Shown here: positions 10,800 through 22,180 of the stretch, piece by piece
Position numbering within the stretch: the first letter of the stretch is position 1
How the letters are laid out: each line of letters starts with the position of its first letter
Assembly (NCBI GenBank): GCA_025716815.1
Contig: JAIXMN010000043.1
Coordinates: 1 to 64,000 of the forward strand
DNA: 64,000 nt
Direction: 5' to 3'
Origin: Dichotomocladium elegans
Taxonomy: Eukaryota > Mucoromycota > Mucoromycetes > Mucorales > Lichtheimiaceae
Translations under genes and position numbers: made by a program
Notes under the pieces: generated by a model
Told to the model about the DNA's origin: nothing
Seen by the model: only the letters and a program-made list of their open reading frames with translations
Database searches by the model: none

Positions 10800-11700
10800 A
10801 CACAATTGTCAATAGGTCTAACCAGGCCAAGTTCAATCCTTTCCTGACTATCACTGACTCCGGTATACGACGGGCAACACATTAGAACCGCCGTTCTGTA
10901 ATGGGCTGTATACTCTGTCATTTTAAAATATATATCTGGCATAATCAACTTGGGAAGACATTGCCATGGACAAGCGGTCCCGGGTACTAGCAGATGACAG
11001 CGCACTTCAGCAAATAAACGGCTACCGGCAAAATAACACGTTTGGCCAGGAAAAAACGCGGGGTTTCCTTATATGTGTATTTATAATGGGATACTGGCTC
11101 ACACAACAGACTTTGTGGTTTCCGTAGCGACCGGACCACATTACATGGTTTCTAGCTTCTATAGCCACCAAGGCAACTATAGGAACTCGGATAGTGCAGG
11201 TGTTGCACCCGGCTGTCTCATGAAAAGGTACTGCTACCACGGCAGCTATGAAAAGACCTGGACAGCATTTATCACAAGAAAGTATGTCTATCTTCACTAG
11301 CGTCACTAAGGCATTAGTCCGTACTTTCTGCCCCACCGCGCAATTACGCCATACAAGCCGGTTGCGGCCTTGAGTTCTGTATTGCCGGGCTTCTTCTGTG
11401 AACAGCTTTCAGATAGAATTTCCTGCGGACCCAATACGGCGGTCGTAGAGTGTTACCGGCTTTAAGAGAAAGGCATCATACCAATGCTCTGCATTTTTTT
11501 TTACTTGTTGCTCACAAGCAAGATCTATCATATTCCTTTCCAATTGCTGATGCATGACATTGTTCTCAGATGGGCAACTGAAGTAATGGTTGGTACAATG
11601 AGTGCTAGGCTTCCAAATTAGTGTTTCATTTCCGCGTAATTGAGCTCATCTGTCCACAATGTGGTAAGTAAGGTTTGTAGAGACTGTCAAAGTACAATGA
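10800..11700. other. Non-coding stretch, nothing recognised
   Basis: Only short, mutually overlapping frames on both strands (for example 11022-11336 and 11073-11300), with no recognisable motif. No inverted repeat or RNA structure noted. Confidence 0.35.
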
Positions 11701-11899
11701 GACTCTTGGAGGTGTTTTTAATAGAAAGAAAAATTCTTCTGTCTGTTTACTCCTACACTACATAGTGGTTTATATATTTTTATGGGTAAACTAGATTCCG
11801 CCCGATTGACATGGGTCAATTGTCCTGGAAATTTCCATAAGAGGAGTTGTTGGGGTGCGGTACTTGACAAGTCATAGAAAAACTTTTCGTTCATTCCTG

Positions 11900-12114
11900 C
11901 AACTGAATCCCAGACCATCCTCACGTCAGTAAAGCCTCAAAAAACCCAGTGGGAAAAAATAGAGGAGAAAAGACTGTGGATATGGATCTAGTGGCTATGT
12001 ATGATCGTGTTTCCCTTGCCTTAGTCATGCTTCTGTATTGCAGTTGTTCCAGTTCTTTACGTCATTGCCATGGATATTCACTTTATTGGTTCTCTTGCAA
12101 TCACTTATACGACA
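11900..12114 (-). repeat. Element D LTR part
   Basis: On the minus strand a polypurine tract (GGAGGGGGGGTAA) at about 12115-12128 is followed by TGTCGTATAAGTGATTGC, a TG-starting LTR-like edge at complement 12114. It lies just after the chromodomain stop, where a 3' LTR belongs. Within it, 11913-11985 is about 85% identical to 38730-38812, so the family has another copy in this window. The far end of the LTR was not determined. Confidence 0.5.
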
Positions 12115-12197
12115 TTACCCCCCCTCCAGATTGGGACAATCGTGAAGAAATTGTAGGGAGTATAGTCAATTGCAGGATGTTGAGTAAATTAAGATCG

Positions 12198-12453
12198 TCA
12201 TCTCTGACTTCTTCTCAAATTCTTGTCAGTCTTGTTATAGTTAGATCGTGATCGCTTCTTGCCGGGTACTTTATCCTTTTTGTGTGATGACTCAATTTCA
12301 GGTGGTATGTCAGCATTCTTTTCATCTTGTCCCAGTCTATGGCAGTATTCAATGATGAATCCAGGATCAGTGAATTTGTCAGGTGTTGACCATTGATCAT
12401 CTTCAGGTCCATAACCCTTCCATTCTACGTGATATTGATGGTTTCCTGGCTTT
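12198..12453 (-). pseudogene. Chromodomain tail of a gypsy (chromovirus) integrase
   Basis: Read from the MITE M2 boundary at 12453 down to a stop at 12198, the minus strand encodes NHQYHVEWKGYGPEDDQWST, then DKFTDPGFIIEYCHRLGQDE and a basic tail rich in K and R. This matches the chromodomain pattern (Y-x-V-x-WKGY, then W and an IIEY helix) at the integrase C-terminus of chromoviruses, where it targets integration to marked chromatin. Everything upstream of it is missing, cut at the MITE edge. Elements A and B lack this domain, so it belongs to a different element, here called D. Confidence 0.7.
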
Positions 12454-12454
12454 A

Positions 12455-12820
12455 CAGGATTTTCAAGAAGAACTTTGCCACAAATTTTAGTTGTTCATAT
12501 AGACGGTCTAGGTTTTTCGTTTTTCTTTGCTTCAAAATCGAATACAAATTTTAGTATTTCGTTTCTCTTCTTCCTTTGAAATTAGAATGAAACATAAATG
12601 GTTGGCCTCCCAAAACTATTCTGGTGTAAAAAGAGGAGAAGGAAGACTCATCTATAGACTTGATTGAAATGTTCTTGCTGCTATTGCCTTTTAATTTGAC
12701 AAAAGGGTAGCAACGAAATACTAAAATTTGTATTCGAATTTGAAGCAAAAAAAAACGAAAAACCTAGACCGTCTATATGAACAACTAAAATTTGTGGCAA
12801 AGTTCTTCTTGAAAATCCTG
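12455..12820. mobile_element. 366-bp MITE, copy M2 (TA-flanked)
   Basis: Begins CAGGATTTTCAAGAAGAACT and ends with the inverted copy, flanked by TA (12453-12454 and 12821-12822). Long TIRs of ~110 bp surround a non-coding centre. Its left flank is the chromodomain remnant of element D and its right flank is the LTR of element B, so it lies at a junction between two retrotransposons and not inside one of them. Confidence 0.9.
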
Positions 12821-12822
12821 TA

Positions 12823-12971
12823 TATATATACTGCTATCAATTATTCTATGAATGATGTGGAACACACTAGTAAAAGAGCTTCTAGCAAATGCCATTGTTG
12901 AAGGAAGGAAAAGGAGAAGATTCTAGAAGGAGCCAGCAAAAGCTGTTATATGCAGTCACATGACTATGACA
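12823..12971 (-). repeat. Element B 3' LTR remnant
   Basis: A purine-rich tract (CGGGAGGGGGTAT) on the minus strand is followed at complement 12971 by TGTCATAGTCATGTGACTGC, matching the start of the 5' LTR at complement 26959. About 280 bp present in the 5' LTR (26660-26935) is missing here after CATATAAC. The rest matches (for example AGAATCTTCTCCTTTTCCTT and ACTAGTGTGTTCCACATCAT, one mismatch) until it stops at MITE M2. Confidence 0.7.
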
Positions 12972-13863
12972 ATACCCCCTCCCGAAAATCTTGGTCGTCC
13001 TCGACCAGCACTGAAGCAATAGTGTTGGCAGCATCAGCAAGTTGTCTCCAGCGTGCTCTTGTAGCAGTGGGATCATACCAAGTGTCAGGGTTTCCGTCGG
13101 CCTTGTTGATATGTATCGGGCGTAGTCGATCAGTATGTACCCATGATTTATATGCTTCTCCATTCATGCTGTGCAACTTGTATATGTCCATGTGGAGATT
13201 TCAGTCGACAATCTTGTAAGGTCCACACCAGTTATACTCCAAGCCCAACTTGTTTTCATGCCGTAATAGAACAAAGTCGCCAACTGAGAATACTTGTTTC
13301 TTGGTGAGCAAATCCCATTGTGCTTTGTCTTTTTCGCGATCCTTCTGCATGCGAGATATAGCTTGTGCTCGAGCGTCACGTAATGAACGAAGTGTAGGAA
13401 GTCGGCTTAAAACAAGTGCGTTTGGATCATTGGTTGGCTCTTCAGTGATAACAGGACGTAAAGGATCTCCAGGCAATTTGGGTTCTTGACCATACACCAT
13501 GAAGAATGGGCTCATTTGGGTGGTTCTGTGTTTGCGAATGCGACATGCAAACAAGGCAGTATCAAGAAAATCATCCCAGCGATGTATATCACCATGCACA
13601 TACTTGCGTAACATTGACTTAAGGATGCCATTTGTGCGTTCAACCTTGCCATTGGATCGAGGGTGGAAAGCTGAAGTCAAATTGTGCTTGGTTTTGAGCC
13701 GGCCAAGATAGTGATCCAAAAACTTGCCCATGAAATTAGCGCCACGATCAGAGACAATTTCTTTGGGACATCCAAAGCGCATCACGATTTCTTCATGAAT
13801 GAACTTGGCAATAGCGTCACTAGTGGCGTCAGGAACAGCACGTGCAATAGGCCAATTTGTTGT
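12964..13863 (-). pseudogene. Element B integrase, distal part
   Basis: Read from the M3 boundary, the frame opens with NKLAY-type core text and carries the second catalytic aspartate in EIVSDRGANF and the glutamate in SNGKVERTNG (frame 13201-13785). It then gives HKLGLEYNWCGPYKI. A second frame, 12964-13191, has MDIYKLHSMNGEAYKSWVHT and ends NTIASVLVEDDQDFREGVLS. A 1-nt frameshift near 13195 separates them. Alignment with element A shows the same C-terminus with no chromodomain. Confidence 0.8.
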
Positions 13864-13864
13864 A

Positions 13865-14230
13865 CAGGATTTTCAAGAAGAACTTTGCCACAAATTTTAG
13901 TTGTTCATATAGACGGTCTAGGTTTTTCGTTTTTTTTTGCTTCAAATTCGAATACAAATTTTAGTATTTCGTTGCTACCCTTTTGTCAAATTAAAAGGCA
14001 ATAGCAGCAAGAACATTTCAATCAAGTCTATAGATGAGTCTTCCTTCTCCTCTTTTTACACCAGAATAGTTTTGGGAGGCCAACCATTTATGTTTCATTC
14101 TAATTTCAAAGGAAGAAGAGAAACGAAATACTAAAATTTGTATTCGATTTTGAAGCAAAGAAAAACGAAAAACCTAGACCGTCTATACAAACAACTAAAA
14201 TTTGTGGCAAAGTTCTTCTTGAAAATCCTG
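13865..14230. mobile_element. 366-bp MITE, copy M3, inserted in integrase
   Basis: Identical in length to M1 and M2 and nearly identical to M2, but in the opposite orientation. TA duplications lie at 13863-13864 and 14231-14232. On the minus strand the flanks join as GTCGACTA|TACAACAAATTGG, restoring integrase residues VDYTTNW, the same residues seen uninterrupted in element A. This confirms the exact ends of the MITE and that it arrived after element B. Confidence 0.93.
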
Positions 14231-15953
14231 TATAGTCGACAGCAACAAGGATCCAGCGATTACCATTGGCAGTGGTAGGTAGTTCACCAATAAAATCCAG
14301 GTGCCAACGAGAGAAAGCAGGAGGAATTTCAGTCAAATGCATTGGGGAATGGTGGGTATTTCGATCAGCAACTGCAGCCAATTGGCATTGTGCACATTGA
14401 GCAAGCCATTCTTGAATATATTCCTTCATATTGGGCCACCACCATCGTTTGCGCACTAAGTCATACATTGTAGTTATTCCGGGATGTCCAAAAGCCTTAT
14501 GCAGTTCTTGTACAATATCGGCACGTCGTGAAAACATAGCAAAACGGACTTCTTGGAGAGTGTCATTCATCTTGACCTTGCGAAACACCATGTCGTTACG
14601 CACCACGAATTGGTCACGATGTTTGCCTAACAAGTCAGCATAAGATGGGGGCCATTGGTCTTCAGATCGCAAATAGAATTTGGGCCAATCAGATTCTTGA
14701 ATTGCACGAGTTGCATAGAGATATTCTGGTTCCATATCCGATTCATGGGAAAGACAATGAGCACCATCACGCCGAGAAAGAATATCAGGGACATGGTTGT
14801 CTTTTCCAGGCTTGTATTGGATATCAGGATTATACAGTTCCATTTCAGTGATCCACCGAGTCAAACGAGGTGTAGGCTTGCGTTGAGATCGGAAATACTT
14901 CAATGGGTGATGATCTGTGAACACAGTATAAGAGTGGCCTTCAATAAAACGTCTCCAAGAGCGTAATGCATGCAAGATACCCAACAGCTCTCTTTCTTGT
15001 GCAGGATAATTACGTTCGGCAGGAGAAAGCTTCTTGGATTCAAAAGCCAAAGGATGCAATTCACCATCCTCACCTTCTTGTAGGAGAACAGCACCAACAC
15101 CAAAATCGGACGCATCAGTTTCAATCACAAAGGGCTTGTCTGCATTAGGTGGTACCAAAATGGGCGCTTGAATCATGCGTGACTGAATCTCTTCAAATGC
15201 CGCCTGACACTTAGGTGTCCACTCAATCGAACGCGTCTTGCTTATGGTTCCTTTTGTCAAGTCAGTCAACGGTGCAGCAATAGTTGAGAAACCACGTATG
15301 AAACGCCTGTAATGTGACGCCAAACCAACAAATTGCCTCACTTCTTGAACATTGGTGGGGATAGGCCATTCTTGGATTGCCTTTACCTTGGACTTGGATG
15401 GCAGAATGCCTTGAGCGTTCACTTGGAAACCAACAAACTCCAACTCGGTCTTGTTGAATTCGCATTTCTTGAGATTGGCGTACAACTTGTGAGCTCGTAA
15501 ACGATCCAACACCATGCGCACATGCCTGAGATGCTCTTCTTTGGTACGGCTGTAGATAAGGATGTCGTCAAGGGAAACCAGAGCAAACTTGTCGAGATAA
15601 TCACCAAGGACTGAATTCATCATGCGTTGGAATGTAGGTGGTGCATTAATCAAGCCAAATGGGAGGACTTTCCACTGCCAGGCGCTGTATCTTGTATTGA
15701 ATGCTGTTTTCGGAACATCTTCAGGCCGAATACGTACTTGATGATATCCACTCTTGAGATCAATACTGGAGAAGTATCGAGCACCACCAAGTCGTTCAAG
15801 ACATTCATCAATTCTTGGTAAGGGATGTGCATTGCGACGTGTTACAGCGTTAAGAGTGCAATAGTCAATACAGAGTCGCATGGAACCATCTTTCTTGCGC
15901 ACAAATAGAACTGGAGCACCCCATGGAGAATTGCTTGGTTCGATCAATCCCAA
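14231..15953 (-). pseudogene. Element B RT-RNase H-integrase N-terminal part
   Basis: One open frame covers the reverse transcriptase ([20 protein letters not shown], palm motif [13 protein letters not shown] with SLDD in place of the usual YxDD), connection, RNase H ([47 protein letters not shown]) and the integrase zinc-binding region ([33 protein letters not shown]). It ends at the MITE M3 boundary with WILVAVDYT. The SLDD change at the palm could impair polymerase activity. The frame continues about 125 nt into the MITE before a stop at 14106, which is not genuine coding sequence. Confidence 0.88.
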
Positions 15954-15977
15954 AGTCTGCAGTTCAGCCAGTTGTCG

Positions 15978-16754
15978 TCATAGCTCATCCAATTCAAGAG
16001 GGCTCATCTTGAAGGGATGTCGGTTGATGGGTTGAGCATCACCGGTATCGATTACATGCTCAATATCACGGTCTGGAGGTAAGCCTGGTAACTCATTCCT
16101 GAAGACATCAGCATATTCCTGAACCAAGCTGTCAAATGTGCCATCATATTTGTCTGCCTTTCCTGCTGTATAAAATAAATACATCTCGCTGATAGCCTTG
16201 GACCTTGACAATCGTTGGATCTCGCGATGACTGAGAAGATATGCCAGATCAGGGATCTGCCGCTTACGACTTGGCGTTAAGATGTGAATATGGTTGTTTT
16301 GCTTGATTTGCCATGTGTCGTGTCGCCAATCTGGTACTGGTTGTACGTGCTTGAACCAATCTCTGCCAAGAATGATATCGAATTTGGTATCAAACACATA
16401 TGCCTTCGATGGATGGATGTAGCCTTCAGCCATTGAAAGTTCAAAAGAAACGAGAGACTTGATTGCCATAGTATGTCCACTGGCTGTTTCGACTTCTCGT
16501 CCTTGCACCAAGTGATGTGTCATATTCTTGCAAACACGTGGAGAAATGTAGGATGTACTAGCGCCAGTATCAAGCAAGACAGTGACAGGTTTTCCATTGC
16601 AGACCATAGAATACAGAGGCAAATCCGATTCCTTTATTGTGTTCAATTCCTTCAAATGGGTTATGTCCAGCTCAAGATCAGATGTTGGCTTGTTATTTCC
16701 ACAAATGGGCTCTTCGGCAAGATCAATGAGTTGTCCTTCAGGTACTTGTGCCAC
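15978..16754 (-). pseudogene. Element B aspartic protease region
   Basis: A 258-residue frame with the retropepsin motif VLLDTGASTSYIS (DTGA active site) and DIILGRDWFK (ILGxDW). It ends LDEL followed by TGA, after which the RT text resumes in the same frame (RQLAEL). Element A has an arginine codon in the corresponding region, so the TGA is most simply a CGA-to-TGA mutation. The protease processes the gag-pol polyprotein. Confidence 0.85.
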
Positions 16755-16813
16755 ATTCGTTGTTGCATTGAGGGAGTTGTGCTGATTGGTTGCTATGCGC
16801 GACGATGACTCCC

Positions 16814-17748
16814 TTACATACGTCGCGCTCCGTCTTTTAAAGGTTTGTCCTTATTGGGAAGTCGTTGAACAGGTCTATAGCGCCATTCACCAGGTAAATC
16901 GGAAGGGCAAGAACGTTGTAAATGACCGAGTCCTCCACAATTGTAGCAACGGGACGGTTCTTGATTCATACGATTATTGTCACGACGAGAGAATGTTCTT
17001 GGAGCACGCCAATCATTGCGCCGATATCTTGTTTGAACAGCATCGAGATCCATGTATTCAATATCGCGAGTTGGTTTAGATCTTGTCATCAATGTTGTCT
17101 TGTTGCCAGCATTCGGATGTAATGATCTTGCACCTTCATACGCAAATGCAATCTTCTCCGCTTCAGCAGTTGTTGTCGGAAATTGGGTATGCACGTAGAC
17201 TTGAACATGTTCAGTCAATCCACGCACGAAACGGTCCAACGCTTCATCATCCGTCATTGTTGGAATTTCGAGCCAAATGTTGCGGAAGTCGTTCACATAT
17301 TCTTCAACAGAGCCAGTTTGTTTCAAAGCGGCCAATCGATCGCATGCGGTTTGATAAGCGTTACGAGGCTTAAATTCGTCCAACACCAGCTTGCAGAATT
17401 CATTCCAAGTGCTTGCATGATGTCCAACGATTTCTTTTGTACGCCACCAAGTGTCAGCTTCTCCTCGGAAAAGATTGATTGCATATTGGACCCAGTCGAC
17501 TTCATCCATTCCAGTAACTTCGGCATAACGTTGTACAGATCGTAGCCAGCTTTCAGCAGCATGTGTTGTTCTTGTTCCATAGTAAGTGTCAGGTTCTCGT
17601 AGCCTAGGTCTAAACATGGGTCCTTTCTGGTTCTCTTGGTTCTTAAGCAATTGCGTCAATGCCGCCAAGATAGCAGTATTCATATCTTGTCCTTGTTCTT
17701 GCATAATAAATCGTTCTTGGTTCGTAAATGGTGGCTCGTCGTCTGATA
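16814..17748 (-). pseudogene. Element B gag, main part
   Basis: From the transposon boundary at 17748 the frame reads SDDEPPFTNQERFIMQEQGQ, then a gag domain (ESWLRSVQRYAEVTGMDEVD; WWRTKEIVGHHASTWNEFCK; DFRNIWLEIPTMTDDEALDR) and a CCHC knuckle CYNCGGLGHLQRSC, ending at 16814. The apparent start MKSPV at 17761 is an artefact: those bases are the inverted-repeat tip of the inserted transposon. The real first ~25 codons lie at 26336-26411 on the far side of the insert. Gag forms the particle that encloses the element RNA. Confidence 0.85.
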
Positions 17749-18877
17749 CAGGACTTTTCACAAGAAGTTTGCATTTTCTAAAAGTTTTTCGGACATGGTG
17801 ATAGTTATCCGGAAACTAGAAAGCGAAAATCGGATATGGTGTTGCGATAACTCGGAAAGCTCGACTTGATTTTTCATGGTCAGGTTCAAGGTTTATCCAG
17901 AAACGAGAACCGAATTTTTCGGAAATCCTCACAATTTTTTTTCGTCCTTGGAGAACTTAATTTTTCGGACAGGCGACAAGCTTTCTTTCGAACTTGAGGA
18001 TTTGATTCATTCGTTCTCTGACAGACATTTCATTCGGAAGCCTGCACTCCGTTATCCGCAAAACGTCCCTCGATTTACCGTAATCGTCCACTGAGAGCAT
18101 TCGGACGAAGTCTTTAAATAATCGCAGTTGTATATACAATTCGAAATCGTGCAATGTTGTTCGGAAAGAAGATGGCTTTTATTCGGAAAGGAGCTAAACT
18201 CGCTATGCTTCTGTAATGCACTCGCATGGGTACAGTTATTTTTAGTTTCTCCACTAGTGATTGAGCAGGTCGAATGGAGGTGTCAATTACAGGCGAGGGA
18301 TTGGAGCTAAAAGAAAAACGCGACTGCCGAAAAATTTTACTATTTTTACTTGTGGGAAGTAGAACGGAAAATATGTGTTCCCTTCCCTTCATCACCGTCC
18401 TGAACGTTTCACTCCCAAATTCCGCACGAGTTCTCAGCCGACATAGTATTGCTACAATAATGGGATAAATGCCTACGCTCCTCCCTGCCACAAATCGCTT
18501 TCATCCCGGCACATTTTACAAGCAGCTAAAGCTCTGATTTCATGGCAGCAAAGTCGTTGATTTGTGTTCTTGTAAACGCATTGGCGGGGAATGTCATATA
18601 GTATGTCCGCATGCTTGTTAACACTATTGGATCAAACAGCATTACTCCAGAGATTTACCTATATAGTTGTAAACACAAGTTTGAATTACATGGAGGCGGT
18701 ATGGGTGAGTGTCTCTGATACAATGCCATAGAAAATGGCTAACATGCATCCTCTAGTGCCCTGAAATATTGTTCTTACGTTGCTATCTCTCAACATGACG
18801 GGATGGCCCTTTTTACGTACATGTTATGATTAAACGTGACAGTGGGTTGGTACAAGGAAAACAGTGGACGGTGCCTT
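17749..18877 (+). repeat. Left terminal inverted repeat of the 8.6-kb transposon
   Basis: About 1.13 kb that reads as the reverse complement of 26333-25285 followed by 23818-23730. Identity is very high (differences such as CTAGAAAGCGAAAATC against CTAGAAAGTGAAAATC). The first 160 bp is rich in TTCGGA/TCCGGA-type short repeats (TTTTTCGGAC, TTATCCGGAAAC), which may be transposase binding sites; that role is inference. The open frames in both arms mirror each other and are not genes. Confidence 0.9.
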
Positions 18878-19362
18878 ACTATTTTCTGCGATTTCAACTT
18901 TGAAGCTATTCCATGTGGAGTAATGGTGTTCGAGAGCCTTTTGCTTCCACCCTCGGGGTAGAAAACATTTTTTATGGAGCTTTTACGAAACGACTTGGTT
19001 ATGGCAAGCGTTAAAGTAAATACCATTTCTTTTAGCGGCCAACAGTTGTTTATTGTGTCTGATGTTCTGTATCATGGTTTGACGTAATCCCAACAGCAAA
19101 CTATTATTTTTGAAAATATCTGGATATCACTTTGCACAGCTGCTGTATCCTCTCCCGTAATCTCGGCAATAATCATGATCCAGCCGAGGATAGGGGATCA
19201 GTAAGCAAATGCGGAGGTCGTAAGGTTGCACTTGCTGATGTACCGCGTTGTACAAACGTAAGGATCCATATCATTGAACTAACGCGCCGACCTTACAGAG
19301 AACCTCTCTTCTCCACCTTTCTTTCAGTTTAATCCGCAGTACAGCAAGTATCTCCTGTGACG

Positions 19363-20085
19363 ATGACAAAAGTTAAAAAAGCAAATGGCAAGGGAGGAGC
19401 AGCAAACAAGTCGGCGATAAGAAAACGGTCAACTAGGAACTTGGTCCGACTGCAGAGCAATTGGAGGCAGCTATTAGGTCATTGACTTCCCTTGTGGATG
19501 CTGTCAATGACCTGAAACATGCAAGGGCATCCTCTGCGCAGGTAGATGCACCGTTATCTAATGAAGATAACCAGACAACCGAAGCAAGTCAGGATGTAGA
19601 GCCGACGCCAATCCTTGATGAAATGCTCCGACGAATCCCGGAGTTTACCCTTTTGGACGACCCAGATGTGGAACCTGTGCTAATCCTGGAACAGGATATT
19701 TTATCCGGCCCTGTGGAGGAGATTATAGATGCCATAAAATGCTTGCGACTAGAAGACTGTGTTTGTAAGTGATAGCTATCTTTCTCTATTATTTAACGTA
19801 GTAACCAACTGTAAAGCACCAGCCGAGCTCGCCGATCTTCCAAGAGGTGAATTACAAGAGCTGCCACAATACGATGACAGCGCAAGCAAGGTGCCCGCCG
19901 ATGCTGAATGCAGTTGTTCGGCACTCACCGAGCCCATAGTGGCAAATGGAACGAAGACCTATATGACAGTCTCTCAGTCTGCATTGAGAAAAGCAATGCT
20001 ATATGAGTGCCGCATTGTGATATCAAAGATAGAGAAGGTGGAGAAAAGCGTTCAGAAGTTGTTGGCGTCAAAAAGAAATGTTTAA
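19363..20085 (+). CDS. Accessory acidic protein of the 8.6-kb transposon
   Basis: ATG at 19363 opens a basic start (MTKVKKANGKGGAANKSAIR). A 1-nt deletion near 19440 separates this from the main frame (PTAEQLEAAIRSLTSLVDAV, then an acidic middle). The exon ends at 19764 with donor GTAAGT, and an acceptor AAAG at about 19817 resumes in frame with PAELADLPRGELQELPQYDD, ending SKIEKVEKSVQKLLASKRNV before TAA at 20083-20085. The last ~40 residues look able to form a coiled coil. I recognise no family. Its place just upstream of the transposase, same strand, suggests a helper role, which is inference. Confidence 0.5.
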
Positions 20086-20160
20086 AAGTTTATTATATAT
20101 TCTTCCCATACTTTCATAAGATACTCTTCCTCTCTCTTTTCCACCGTAAACCATCACTCA

Positions 20161-21828
20161 ATGACCACATCTAAACTTACCAAATCTCGAAACATCTCAA
20201 CTCGTTCCTCGGGTAGAATTTCAAAACGTACGCATCGACTTGCTATCCATTCGCGCGGTGCGGGCAATAGTCTTTCAATTGATACACCCAACCTTGCTGA
20301 TACCTTGAACTCTCTGGATCTTCGCCAAGTCACTCCCCACGAAGAGCTGGATGAGATTACAGAGGTTGAGCGTGGTTAGTTATTTGTTACTTTCATAACC
20401 TGACGTATCCACTAAATCAAAGTAGACGATGACGCTATGAGCGAAGATGAGGATGAATCCCGTTTCCTCCAATATCGTTTCATAGCAGATGAGTCTGAGT
20501 CGGACTACAGTAGCAGCGGCAAGGAAGAAAGCAGTGGTGGCAGCGGCGACGACGACAACGATGATGAAAATGCTATGAATGTTGCGATAACTACGCCACC
20601 TGCTCACGAAATGCTGGGCATGCAGTCATTGCTGCCGGCTGTCAGAGCGCCGATGCCGCCTACCTTCAACTCTGAAGTGATAGAACAAATGCAAATCGTC
20701 GCAGTACGCACTGCCAAGAAAAAGACCCATGTAAAGAATGGGCCGAACCTAAGCGAGAAGGAGATTAAACGTATAATCCATTTAGCAATTTTATGCGGAA
20801 TGACACATGCTGAGACTGCAAAGATCGTGGGCACCACATGGCAGAACGTTGGTCACATCCTTCGCCGATTCAAAAATAATGGAGGCAACTGGGAGTCGAT
20901 GCCTAAAGGGAGAACAGCTCCAAGAAAGATCAGCGTGGAGGGCGACTCCTTTCTTTGGGAATTTATCCGGCTTCACAACAGCGCGACACTAGGCCAAATC
21001 CAGAAAAAATACTTCGAAAAATTCAACAGCATGGTCTCTATTTCCACCCTTCACCGGCACCTCATATATCAGTGCCGGCTTACCCTTAAGCGATCAGGCA
21101 GATACCCTGAGCGTCGCGATGATGATGAAACTAAGCAGATGAGGCAAGATTACGTCTACAACTGGATAGACAAGAAGATAATCGACTACTAGCGCAACTG
21201 TGTCTTCATAGACGAGGCTTCGTTCAGTGCCAGTATGCGACGCAACTACGCCAGGTCCGAAGTTGGATGTCCAGCTCGGGTCATGGTCCCCGCCCTTCGC
21301 GCCCCGTCAATGACGTTATTGGCGGCTATCAGCAGGGATGGGCTTGTCGAAGCGATCATCAAGACTGCAGCACGAGACAAGGCAGTGAACAAGGACAATT
21401 CCGCTACCACCGCCAGGGCAACATTGAAAGAGTCTAAAAGAAGAGGCACGACCAGTCTTGACTTCTTGGCGTTCTTGCATTTAGTAATGAACAGACTCGA
21501 TGGTCAGAGTAGACAGGGTGCATACCTGGTTTGTGACAATGCACCGATCCATACTCCTTCTTTTATTGCAGAAGCAGTCGAAGAGCGTGGTTATCATCTT
21601 GTCTTCCTGCCCCGCTACTCGCCATTCCTTAATCCGATAGAGGAATTCTTCTCCAAGGTTAAAGCGTTATGCCGTCAAGACCCGATCAACGAAGATAACA
21701 TAATCAGTGATATTGTGGCTCGCATGACCAAGTCGATGTCAAAAGTGACCCCAGGCGATTATGAAGGCTGGGTTATGCATTCAATTAGCTTTTTCGAGAG
21801 ATGCCGCCAAAAAGAATCAATGCTGTAG
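20161..21828 (+). pseudogene. Tc1/mariner-type DD34E transposase, one in-frame stop
   Basis: Exon 1 (20161-20374) encodes a basic N-terminus; donor GTTAGT at 20375 and acceptor AAAG at 20422 join CGT-G to TA-GAC, giving an acidic linker and then two HTH regions (LSEKEIKRIIHLAILCGMTH, AETAKIVGTTWQNVGHILRR; SATLGQIQKKYFEKFNSMVS). The catalytic core follows: FIDEASFSASMRRNY (first D), LVCDNAPIHTPSF (second D) and YSPFLNPIEEFFSKVK (E), with 34 residues between the last two, i.e. DD34E. A TAG at 21190-21192 lies 8 codons before FIDE; otherwise about 539 residues are open. Tc1/mariner transposases cut at TIRs and insert at TA, matching the flanks seen. The stop probably inactivates this copy. Confidence 0.85.
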
Positions 21829-22180
21829 ATCACGCACTTTATCCTTTGTATCCAGTCCTTCTCACATTTCTTCTTTTTCCTCATTTTACTGTGGTTCTAG
21901 TCAAAATATATACAACTATTATCATCGGGTGTCAAAATCGTTATTATTACTGCTGTCGAAACAGGTAGTTAAACTATCAGTGCAATGTGCAACACTCTTT
22001 CCGTTGAGAAATCTCAATCATCCTTTTGTGAACCATTGATTTTATTCTCCCCAATTTCCTCTTTCTTCCTGATAAACTTCACATCACGTACCTCTACCTC
22101 AGTAAGCTATCCTTTTCACGATCGCTTATAGAGCATTACCCGCTTACTTATGACCACTGAATAGAGACGCGACATATAAC

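Noticed and set aside
18114..18491. 125-residue frame in the left arm, with a twin at 25591-25968
   Set aside because: It is within the terminal inverted repeats, so the two copies mirror each other; the text is not protein-like and no start context or domain is present.
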